Shown: one piece after another, positions 37,101 to 49,100 of the stretch
Layout of the letters: each line of letters opens with the position of its first letter
Position numbering within the stretch: position 1 is the first letter of the stretch
Assembly: GCF_020497125.1 (NCBI RefSeq)
Contig: NC_059072.1
Coordinates: forward strand, 310,018,781-310,082,780
Source: Mauremys mutica
Lineage: Eukaryota; Chordata; Testudines; Geoemydidae
Reading direction: 5' to 3'
Length of the DNA stretch: 64,000 bases
The notes under the pieces: model-generated
Seen by the model: only the letters and a program-made list of their open reading frames with translations
Database searches by the model: none
What the model was told of the DNA's origin: nothing
Position numbers and translations under genes: made by a program

Positions 37101-40100
37101 GGAGCATCTCTTACATATACAACATAATAAAGAGATTTGTCTAGTACCTGGCAGAGTTTTTCAGGCCCTATTATTTTATCTGACATAGTGGAGATCATTT
37201 TAAAATTATGTGCTGAGCATGTACATTATAGCAGAAGGTGTGCTGATACTGTACTGCTATGCAAAATACAGTGGTTCCTTTCAAAAGTCAACTCTGCATA
37301 AAAGAACAAAACTAACATATCATGGGAACATACCACCAATGCAAAAGGGGGAAGTACCAAACACTGTTGCACTTTAAGCTCTCAGGGGGAAACTAGTGAA
37401 GAGCCATTTCCCAGTTAATAGTTACCATGGAAACAGAATACTTCTGTGAGAGCACTCAAACTGCTGGGAAAATTATGCACTTCATCCACTTTTCCCTTGA
37501 ACCAAACACAAAAGTGCTCTGTTTGTTAGGATTATCACCTTGACTCCTCAATGAATGAGGTGGGGAGAGAGTGCCTTTTCTGAGGTTCAGTTTTATATTG
37601 CTACTGAACATTTCCTGGCAGTCTGTTAGTCTCCTTCATATGAAGAGTCACAGCACATTCTGACCCCTTGAGAAATTAATTTCAGTTTAGTAGTGCACTA
37701 AGGATTCATCATATTTTAAAGTTTTGAAATTTACAAGTTTCAAGATCAAAATATTTTAAACAAACAAAAGCATAAAAAAGAGACCATAGCCAGTGTGGAA
37801 GCAGGGAAAGAATTAATAAGGATTTGAAGGGGATTTTAATGCATGTCAGTCAGTTAGCAAGAGTCAGGCCATACTGTAACCCTAATGACGTGAGACTTGT
37901 AGAAGCAAGGATAGTGCGAGGCGAGAGGACAAGAACTGTGTACAAAGTTATTACGACCTTGCAACAGTCTAACCAAATATGCAGGCTTGCTTTTCTTAGG
38001 AGTGAGACAAATAAGATAGCAGAAAGGCTTATGTATAAACAAAATGTATTTGTTGCTTTTTACCGTCTGTATTATTGCTAGAAATTGTCTGTAACAAAGG
38101 TATAAAGCTTGCTGTAATTGTTTACCAGTTGAGAGACCTGTCCGGGACTGGGGTGACCCTGTGTCCTATGGCACTCTCTCCCTCCATTGTAATTACTGGA
38201 GAAATAATAAAGTATTTGATTTTGCTGCACCCAAACAAAAAGTGAGAACTGAGTTTTTCTCCGACAATTTGGGGGCTCGTCCGGGATGGCAACGCCCACG
38301 GACCCACAGACGGCTACTATGGATCATTCCCCTTCGAACCCCATGGCGCCACATGAGAGGTATGAGACCTTTTGAAATCTCTATTGGGGTATCGGAGGAG
38401 GACTGTCCGTGGGGACGTCTGTCTCTGTTGGGCTCACGCCATCTGAACTTATTGACTGTGCAGCAAGATCAGATGCAGAGTGGTATTGGGGAAAGGCCCC
38501 AACAAGGTTAGTTTATAGCAGTATTGGGAACTGCTGAGTTGGCCAACAAGGTAATGCATAGGTAAATGCATTAGAATGCACTGGTGCTGAGGGGTTTTTA
38601 CCGCCTCAAGAGGGGTTGTCATACCGCCTCATGGTATTGGTCCGGACCAGGTAAAGATGCATCGAGGTTAAAAAAAAAAAAAAAATTTAAAAGAGATAAA
38701 AAGGTTAAAAAGGGTTAAAAAGGAAAAAAAGAGGCCTTGGTGTGTGTGTGTGTGTGTGTATACACCAGTGTGAGTGATCGTTATCGGAAGACGCCCAGAG
38801 TACCCTGTGAAGCGGAAGCTCATGATCAGGACTGCTCTAACGCAAGCCCGGTAACTAGTGGATCTTTAGGAGATCCGATCCACGGTGGGCTGACTCGGCC
38901 TGGCATAGTCCGGCAAGGAAACTGCTGGGTCTAGGCGTGTGTGAACCCATCTTCCCTCCCCTTTCCCTTCCGTGTGGTCTACTGACAGTCTGATCATCTC
39001 ACTGGATGCAATTAGAGTAAGCGGCGCCGTCTCCCAGAGACTAGCCGACGCTCTTTGCTGAAGAGAGGTGTAGGAGAGTCGTAGTCTTCCTTGTGAGTCT
39101 CTCCTGTGTGAGTGCCCTGTAGGGAAAGATCCTTAGTTTCTGAGCCGCTAGCGCGGACAGGGCACCCTCTCTGTGTGTGTAAGTGGAAAATGGGTAAGGG
39201 ACAGTCTAAACATTCCACCTTACCCCCTAAGGGTACCCCAGCATATTACATGTACATACATTATGGTCCTAAAACCTGCAGGTATTTAGAGAATTGGAAT
39301 CTTCACACGCGTGAAAATCCATCTAAACAATGCCCATTAGAAGGTACCTTCAATCTAGATAAGATCATATATCTCAGAGGAGCCTTTAATCACCAAAGAA
39401 AAGCCTCTGACACAGTGTGAGCAATTTGTCTAGGAACGGGTTAATTTGAAATTCAGCTTAGCCCAGAGATAAAGGAGAAGTTGTTTTGTGTTCAAGGTCA
39501 AGAATCAGCACGGACTATGCTAAGTGCAAAGAAAAACTGCTTTCAGCCTCAGCTGATGTGGAAAAATAGAGACAGAGGCAAACCAAAGGCAGTACAAGTT
39601 ACAGAATTGGAATTATATTTGCAAAGCTTAACTTTCCAGTGAGACATGTGTGAGTATTAAAGTGGCTTAAGGCTTGGAGCATTCATATTTTTCCTGAGTG
39701 AGGTGGGAGCATTCCCAACACTCTCAATTGTTGTTTTATTATTTTTAATGAAGTTTTAAAATTTGGTTATATGGTGTGTTTTCTTCCCTCAACCTCCTGC
39801 AGTGTCAGTCTGATCACCTGACATGAGGGATAAATTGGTAACAGGAATTTGTCACAGTTTGGTGAGCAACTAATAATGGGGGAGCCCTGCAGAATTTACA
39901 CCATCTATCTGTTTTACCCTTGTTATTTTATGTTTGCTTTGTTTGGTATTGTTGGTGTTATATGATAAGGATTGTATGATTAAAGGTGAGCCCTAATAGA
40001 ATAAGGAAACACTATTTGGTTTTGGTGCACTATCTAGTTTTGGTTCGGTTCTGTTTAACCGGTTACTGTTGTTTTTCTGCTCTGTTCATTTGGGCGTTGG

Positions 40101-43100
40101 GTGTGTGGGCGGAACTGAACTTCTCGTTCGTAATTCCTCAGAGTGGAAGCCATGTGTGCGATGAAGCTCTGAGGTTGTATTGAGATCTTTCTGTCCCGCC
40201 CCCTGTAACGGACAAATGTAATAGAAGTAGAAAAATCTGGCTTAGACTGTAATTTTCTCTGCTTTCTGTGTAATTTTCTTTCCTGTTTAACTGTCAGCAG
40301 ACAAGTGGGTGGGTCTCTGGGTAGACCCCCTATAGTGGTTTGGATTATGTGTTAAGTAAATGGCCTTTACCCACTGGCCATGTATTTTTGCCCAGGTGGC
40401 AAGCCTTACAAGGGAGGACTCGGGTAGTCTTGTGAGTAGAAATGTTTTGGGGAAAAGACCAGAAGGGTGGGGCTAGTTGAGAAGCTCACCATCCTAGCTA
40501 AACTGGTAGTGGAGCAAATTGGTGCCAATGGAAGGGACGGCTCAGCGAGAAAAAAAAGGATCGGACCCAGGCGGGCAGGCAACAGACAAAGAGATTGGAA
40601 AACAGGTTGGAAACTTTTGAGGGTGTAGTGGAAGGAAGGAGTAAGTGAATATAAGCATGAGGATTTCAAATACTCAGGAGGATATTTGGAATGGTGATTT
40701 GAGTTGATAAAAGTGACTGTTGGGAGACAAGCAAGTGATTTTTAAGGAAAGTGAAACGTTGACTCTGTAGTTGCTGAAGGGAACAGCAGTTGAACTTTGT
40801 AAAAATGCTAAAGAAAAGTTTTTGGTGTCTTTGAAATGTTTGTAAATAAATTCAGGCAAAGAAATTATTAGATTGCAATCATTTGGCTATTTACAAAATT
40901 GTTCAATCAGTTGAAGAATGTATACAGTGCTATGTAATGAAAATTTTATTAGGCTCTAAAGGCACTATAAGTGGTGATGTTTTCTTTCAGTGTTTAAAAG
41001 CAGGAGTTAAAAGTAAAAAAAGCAAGCCAGAAAGCATCTGTGTTAATGCAAATTAACGAACTGATAAGGTAGAGGCCGCTGAAACCAGGGCTGTCTAAGA
41101 AACACATATGAGACATATGGGGTAATTCCTCTATTTTGCCTGAAATCAACAAGAGTATTTGTATATTTTAAGTAATGATTGACTGCCCAGAAGGGGTAGA
41201 CCTGTTTTTGTCTTTCAGATAATCAAAGAAAACTAATGCCAGCTGCACAGCATTCAACGTACCATGATTTACTGGCACAGTCAAAATTATGTTGTGTGTT
41301 CTATGTTCTGTCTTGTGGTGTTTGTCTCGTGGCCAGAATTGTTGTGTTTAATATTTTCATGAGATGGTCTGATTTGAAATCAAGCGGAAGTGTTGGATTG
41401 AAATGCAGATACTTGTTTTGTTCAACTTAGAATACAAAAAGTGTTTGGTTACATCAGAAAAATGTGATATACTAAAGTCTAATACATTTTCTTAAGTAAG
41501 AGAAAGAAACTACATTGACCAAATCTTTTAATTGAGAATTGTTGTTAAAATTTGCATACTGACAGTCTTTGGAAGCAAGGACATGAAAAGTTAACCCACT
41601 CCCCATATTGTACAAGGGATCCTTCTGGCTACCTCAGACTTTTAGCCAGAGGGCTGGGGATGGTGGAAAGCTATTGGACTAGAGGTTATATTAAGTGAAC
41701 TTCTCAAAGTGGGTGTGCTTGTCCTGGCTTGTTGTTCCAAAGTTCTGTAATAAGGTTATTTTAGTGAAAGGGTATATGTGGCATACATTGAATAATAAGA
41801 CTAATGTACTGTATAACAGTAATGTTTATGTGTTCATGGTATAAAAGAAGGTGTATAAGTAAAGAGTAAAAGTTTCCTTTGTAGGTTACAAAAAAAAAAA
41901 AAAAGCCATGAAGGGAGAAAAAGAGAATAGCTAACATGCTCAGTCGCTGGCCCCAGTCAAGGACACCGCTCACAGCTAAGACTTGGCTGACTACCAAGGA
42001 AACGGGGGGATGGTTGCTGCAGTTAAACGAGATTGGTGTGCAGCGGGCAGCCCACCCTCCTCCTTGGGGACCTTTTGTAAATATTCAGATTGATTTTATT
42101 TCAATGTCTAAATGTGGTTATGGATATGTATTAGTTTTAGTTGATGTATTTACCAATTGGGTTGACGCTTTTCCCTGCAGGAAAGCAGATGTCAGGACTG
42201 TTGTGAAATTTTGCTTAAAGATTTTGTACCATGTTTTGGCATCCCTGTGAGTATCAACAGTGATCGTGGAACTCATTTTACTGGACAGATTGTAAAGGAG
42301 TTATGTGCAGCTCACTGCCCTCACCACCCACAGTCTGCTGGGACAGTGGACCGCCAGAACGAGATTTTAAAAAATAAACTGGCCAAGATTTGTGCTGAAA
42401 CAAACTTAAGGTGGCCAGATGCCCTTCCTTTGGCACTGATGAGTATGAGAGCCATTCCCAATCAAAAGACTGGACTCAGCCCTCATGAAATTTTGACAGG
42501 ACGCCCAGCTGCACCCCCACTAACCTGAGCTCAGATGGACATTCATTTGATGGATGACATAATGCTTAAGTATTGTCAGGCACTAATGAAATGTGTTAAG
42601 TCTTTTTATACACAGGTGATGGAAGCACTACCGAAGGATCCTGTGCAACCTTGCCACTCGTTGGAACCAGGAGACTGGGTCTACATAAAGGTCCATCAAC
42701 GAAAGACTGCCTTGGCTCCACGCTGGAAAGGCCCTTTCCAAGTCCTGTTAACCACCAACACTGCTGTGAAGTGTCAAGGACTACCTGCCTGGACCCATGC
42801 ATCGCACTGCAAAAAGACCCCTCCACCTCGGGAGGACACTCCTACTGATGATCAGCGTACTCCTTCTTCTAGCCCTGCTGTACCTGCTGGACAGCGGAAG
42901 AAGAGGACAAGGTGACGTACTAGCAACCTCTCCCTTGTCCACTGACAGACCTACTGTGCCTTTAAACTTTTCTAGAAGAAGCAAAATCATTACAGGATGA
43001 TGTCCTGGTAATCTCCCCAGTAGGATGCTGAACCACGACTGCTTCGGGAAAGAAGAAGAAACACTCACTCCACTGAAATTGCCAAAGTCCAGGAATTCCT

Positions 43101-46100
43101 GACTGAAAAGAACATTAAGACCTGACCCTGGTGAAGAAACAAAGAATTACACACTGGCAGGAAGGAATTTGTGGGACCCATGCTTGGGAATGTGGTATTA
43201 ATTGGATTTTGGGGTTTATTCTACAGGCTGCGCCCTGTGTTCTGGATAAGTCCTTCAGTATGTATTGCCCTCCCTAATTGGATTTTAAATGACATTGCCC
43301 TTATCCAGTTTTCAAATCACTTCTACATACCCAGATTGCTCACAAGGGGCTGCCATTAGATTAGCACAACAAAAAGGCCTGGGTTATTTCCTCTGGACAA
43401 AAAGGGAATTGACCAGATCCCTGTGGGCTGGGGCCAATAGTGTAGTAGCCATTTGGACTATTCTTAAAGGCCAAGAACATGATAAGAAATTGGGCCAACT
43501 AGAAAAGGCCACTAGCCTTATTTTTGAAGCTCAGCTATCTTAAGTACAGGCTGGAGTTGGTGAGTTACATGTCATTTCCACCCTTAGTTCTATGACCCAG
43601 ACTGACAGAGATGGTATTGAATATCACTGAGGCTGGGAAGGCATTGCAGTGGGATCTAGACCAGACTTGGCCCACTGCCCTTACAGACGCATCAGGAGTA
43701 CAATCTGATCTATGGTCATGGAAACATACTTGGACACTTTCTGGATGGCAGTGTGAACATTTACAGTGCTCCTTCCAAGCATTTGGACCGGTTAGGGGGG
43801 TGTGGGCTCCCACATACCGAATCCTGCTGGGTCCATGGGGAGGATGCATGTAGGACTGTAATTATTTACCGAGACATCTGGGAAATTAGACCACCTGGTA
43901 TACCTAACTGATTTATAGACAGTACCCTTAGAATAACACCTGACATTTTGGATAAGAATAGAGAGTCAATGGACATTTTGGCCGTTAGAACCACCACAGC
44001 TCAGTGTATCTATAAACTGAAGCCAGGGGAAGTTGTCACTGTTTATGACAATATTTGCTGAGAGGGTGGAGGTCAAGGAACTACCCTGACGGGACACCCA
44101 CTTTTTCAAGCTAATGCTAGCTGTGTGTACGTTAAAGCCACCACATTGCAAGATATACATATTAATCTTACCACTGCTGCAGGCAATCATATCATTTCCT
44201 GGCCTGCAGATAGAATGTTGCAAGTAGCTCTTAGATTTCAGGTATATTTTAATTGGACTGGAGTAGTGCCTGATCGGTTTCAAAATTTGCTTTCATTGTT
44301 ACCAAAGGTTCAAAGAATCTCTGAATTGCAAGGGCAAATTCACATGCTTCAGAATATATATCAAGCTGAAAAGAATGCCTTTCATACAGCTTATAGAGTG
44401 TCTACTTTATGTACTAAGTATGATGTCTTGTGCTTTGTAACCAAAATTGTACAACAGCCCCATTATATTATTCCTATGGGAATGTTATTGTCTGTAGTGT
44501 TGTTAGTTAGCTTAGGATTATGTTATTGTTGTTGTTGGAAAAAACGTAATAGCAGCAATACCTTTCATGTTCATGCTAATCATGCATTGTCATTACATCC
44601 CATGAAAACCCCTAAGGTTGACATATCTGCTGTAGAATCTGAAATCCATGGTTTAATGCAAATAGAGATTTGAAATTATTTGTTGTACTAGAAGTACAAA
44701 AGGGGGGAGTGTGGAAGCAGGGAAAGAATTAATAAGGATTTGAAGGGGATTTTAATGCATGTCAGTCAGTTAGCAAGAGTCAGGCCATACTGTAACCCTA
44801 ATGACGTGAGACTTGTAGAAGCAAGGATAGTGCGAGGCGAGAGGACAAGAACTGTGTACAAAGTTATTACGACCTTGCAACAGTCTAACCAAATATGCAG
44901 GCTTGCTTTTCTTAGGAGTGAGACAAATAAGATAGCAGAAAGGCTTATGTATAAACAAAATGTATTTGTTGCTTTTTACCGTCTGTATTATTGCTAGAAA
45001 TTGTCTGTAACAAAGGTATAAAGCTTGCTGTAATTGTTTACCAGTTGAGAGACCTGTCCGGGACTGGGGTGACCCTGTGTCCTATGGCACTCTCTCCCTC
45101 CATTGTAATTACTGGAGAAATAATAAAGTATTTGATTTTGCTGCACCCAAACAAAAAGCGAGAACTGAGTTTTTCTCCGACACCATCATTTTTAACCCTC
45201 CCTCCCTACTTCCCCTCCCCACACCCAGCTGTTAGAAAAATATTTTTCTATTCTGCTTTTTCAGCGAACGTATACTAGGAAGGAATATATACAAAATAAA
45301 ACATAGGATGACTTCTTCTGAAGACACTGGTAAGTGCAAGGAAACCATCCGCAAACATGCACTTCAGCAGCAAATAGGAAAACAAATGTAAATGCAGAGT
45401 GGTAATGTACCATTAATGTTTGTGTTTTATATATTTTACCTAATTAAGCACACATTTTAATACAAGAGGTTAGAACCACTAGTTGCTGAATGTCTTCACG
45501 TAGTAAGTCATAGGATATAGTATAGTTTTTCTTTATAACAGTAAAAATTTTAAAATCATACTAAATATCCTCAATGCAAGCTAGGGTTACCAACTTTCTA
45601 ATTTGCACAAAACCGAACATCTTTGCCCCAGGGTCCCTTTTCCACCAGGCGTTCAGGTCGAAAACTGGACATCTGGCAACCCTAATGCAAGATGACAGAC
45701 AAGGTGGTTGAAGTAATATCTTTTATTGGGCCAACTTCTGTTGGTGAGCCACACGCTTTTGAATTTACACAGAGCTCTGTGTAAACTCAAAAGCTTGTCT
45801 CTATCACTGAAAGAAGTTGATCCAATAAAATGTTACCTCACCCACCTAGTGTGTCTAATATCTGGGACCATCACGACTACAACTTTTAGATAATGTTTTC
45901 ACCTCTTAGCTCTGAGAGCCGAGAAGCGATTACTACATACCTTAATACAAAATGGTCAGGCCTACCTTACAATATTAAAGAGCTATACAAGCACTGGCAT
46001 AAAGAGACTAACTTTCCACCATAAAATCTTTTAGGGGAAATGAAGCAAGCTAAAATCACAAGCAATACTTTAGGTGCCAGATGATATTAACAGCCCTGAA

Positions 46101-49100
46101 ATGGTACAAAAAACTTTTTCCTTTATGTACTATGGTTCACAAATTCTAGGATTACTAAATATTACAACTAAGCAAGTTATTCATTGCGAAGAAATTCACT
46201 AAATTTAATCTATTTTTCTGTTCATGAGCCAATCTTGATTTCAGTGAATAAGTTCTCTTTTGCAAGCATTCACGTAACTCAACCAAACACCAGGTTTACT
46301 CTAAAGCTAATTTGCATGAAACAATTTCATTGGTTGAATGAGGGAAATGGCACAGATGGTGCATTACCTGGCCCAAATGATACACCCAGTAACACACAAC
46401 ACAAGCATACATATTAAACCCAAATACACACAGCCTCTCAACACAGCACACGTTCCTCATTCGCCACCTGCAGAAGTCCACAGAATTCTCCCAGCACAAC
46501 ATAACCCACCAACAACTCAACACAACCCACATCATCACTCTAAAGCAGGGGAGGGCAAACTTTTTGGCCCAAGGGCCACATCTGGATGGGGAAATTGTAT
46601 GCAGGGCCATGAATGTAGGGCTGGGGCAGGGGGTTGGAGTGTGGGAGGGAGTGTGGGAGGGACTCAGGAGGGGGTGAAGAGCAGGCAGTGGGGTGCAGGA
46701 GGGGGTGCAGAGCAGGCAGTTGGGGTGCAGGAGGCATGCGGCAGGGGGCTCAAGGCAAGTGGTTAGGGGGCCCAGGGCAGAGAGCTGGGGTGCGGAAGAG
46801 TTCAGGGAGTGGGCTCTGGCCCTGCTTACCTCGAGCAGCTCTGGGATGGCAGCGGCATGCAGCGGGGCTAAGGCAGGCTCTCTGCCTGCTCTGGCCTCGC
46901 ACCACTCCTGGAAGTGGCCAGCATGTCCAGCAATGGCTCCTGGGGGTGGGGTGGGGGCAGGCCGCTCCGCCACATGCTGCCCTGGCCTGCAGGTACCACC
47001 CCCGAAGCTCCCATTGGCCACGGTTCCCCATTCCTGGCCAATGGGAGCTGCGGGGAGTGGTGCCTGCAGGCAAGAGCAGCGCATGAAGCCCTCTGTCTCC
47101 TCCTCCCCCACGGACATGGTGCCGGCCGCTTCCAGGAGCAGCGCGGGGCTAGGGCAGGCAGGGAGCCTGCCTTAGCCCCGCTGCGCCAGAGCTGGCAACC
47201 CTGCAGGCCAGATTGAAAGCCCTGACAGGCTTTCCAGCCCATGGGCCGTAGTTTGCCCTCCCCTGCTCTAAAGCCTAGAATCTCTGTTGAGTCAATGTGA
47301 AGAAATGAAAATAACTACAAGCACGGTTGAGAGCTCTGTTTGTTTAGAATACTACCAGGTTCAATCATCAGTGGAATCTGTGGTCTGCTACAATTCAATT
47401 TTAAGTTCTAAGCCATCTGCTACTTTCTTACACATGGAAATTTATGAATTACACCCATGCAACATGGGATTTCAACTACTACCCGTATTGTTCCGAGTAT
47501 AGGCCGCTCCTGATTATAAGCCGCACCCTTAAAGTTTGGTGCTATTTTAAAAAAATTAAATTTTTAACTTTTTTTAACTTAAAGAAAATATACACATTAG
47601 TAGAACAGTAAAACAGTATTTTATTTAATGAATAGGAAGACATGTACCAGTATTTTTAACACTTTTAACACTTTTGGTAGTCCTGCTTTTGACGGCATAT
47701 GTTATATACTCAGAAATATTGAAAACTATTTTGTAGTTATACTGTAAATAAAGAAGGGAAAAGGAATGGACAACAAGGAGACTGATGGGAACAGTTCTCA
47801 CCCTCTCCCCTGCACAACAATCAACAACATTAGCAAATGTTCTTAGGGTTAGGAATCATGGCCCCCCCCCCGAACTCCTGCCCCATCCAACCCCCCGCGT
47901 TCCTTGACACCTCCCCCCACCCCAGGGACCCCTGCCCCATCCAACCACCCCTTCTCTCTGTCCCCTGACAGCCCCTGGAACCCTTGCCCCTGACTGCCTC
48001 CCACCGCCCCATCCATCCCCTGATCCTTTCTAACTGCCCCACCAGGACCTTTGCCCCTATTCAATCCCCCTGTTCCCTGCCCTCTGACCCCCCCAACCCC
48101 TATCCACCCCCCACCCCGAACTCCCCTGCCCTCTCTCCAACACCCCCTCCCTGCCCCCTTACTGCGCTGCCTGGATGTGGCTGGCGGCACTACAGTCCGG
48201 CCACGGCTGGAGCCAGGAGCCCCGGGATGCTGGGCCGGGGCAGGAGTCACGCGGCCGGAGCCCGGAGCTGGAGGATGTGGCGGGAGCCGGATGGCCAGAG
48301 CCAGGTAGCTGGCCAGCCAGAGTAGGGCGGCCGGGAAGGGATGCGGGGCCAGGGCCGGGCGGCGGGGGACGCGCGGCCGGGGCCGGCGGCAGGGGACGCG
48401 TGGCTGGGGCCAGCGCCGGGCGACGCGAGGCCAGGCAGGGCCGGCCAGAGAATTCCAGGGGCCCGGGGTCTTCGGCGGGGGGCGGGTCCCCTTCCATTCT
48501 GGGACCTGCCGCCGAAGTGTCCCGAAGACCCGCCGCGGGGCGCCCCTGCCGCTGAATTACCGCCGAAGCGGGACCCGCCGCTGAAGTGCAGCCCGGTCTT
48601 CGGCGGCGAGAAGCCCCGCCGCGGGTCTTCGGGGCACTTCGGCGGCAGGTCCTGGAACGGAAGGGCCCCCCGCCGCCGAATTACCGCCGAAGACCGGGCT
48701 GTACTTCGGCAGCGGGTCCCGCTTCGGCAGTAACTCGTCAGTGGGGGGTCCTTCCGCCCCGGAGCGGAAGGACCCCCCCCCCCGCAGGCGAAGACCAGGA
48801 GCAGAAGAAGCTCCTGCGCCCGGCCCCGCAAGAGTTTTCCGGGCCCCCCGGAGCGAGTGAAGGAGACCGTTCCGGGGGCACCGAAAAACTCTCGTGGGGG
48901 CCCCTGCTGGGCCTGGGGGCAAATTGCCCCCTTTGCCCCCCCCTCTGGGCGACCCTGAGGCTGGGGCCGGCGGAGGCGGGTACACGGGGCTGGAGCCAGG
49001 CGGCGGGGGAGGCGGGGACGCGGCCGGGGTGGAGCCGGGTGGCAGAGGCGGGGACGTGGCCGGCGGAGGCAGGTAGGCAGGCCTGGGGCCGGAGCCGGGC

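Larger units (their letters stand above)
37794..45182 (+). mobile_element. Endogenous retrovirus (gammaretrovirus-like, tRNA-Pro primer), defective provirus
   Basis: Two 473-bp LTRs begin TG and end CA and differ at one position (38243 T, 45159 C). The order LTR, primer site, gag start, pol integrase, env, polypurine tract, LTR fits a simple retrovirus. The coding interior is broken: gag stops after 76 codons, no protease, reverse transcriptase or RNase H is recognisable in 39421-41935, integrase has a frameshift and a stop, and env has several breaks. No perfect target duplication is visible (CCAG left, CCAT right). It lies in the sense strand opposite to COG6. It cannot make virus by itself. 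Confidence 0.93.

Noticed and set aside
37824..38081. An 85-codon frame that occurs twice (also at 44740)
   Set aside because: Both copies are inside the LTRs, so the repetition is LTR identity and not a conserved gene.
46296..47117. A 273-codon open frame on the minus strand and overlapping frames on the plus strand
   Set aside because: It lies almost wholly inside the GC-rich hAT element at 46546-47265 and reflects base composition.
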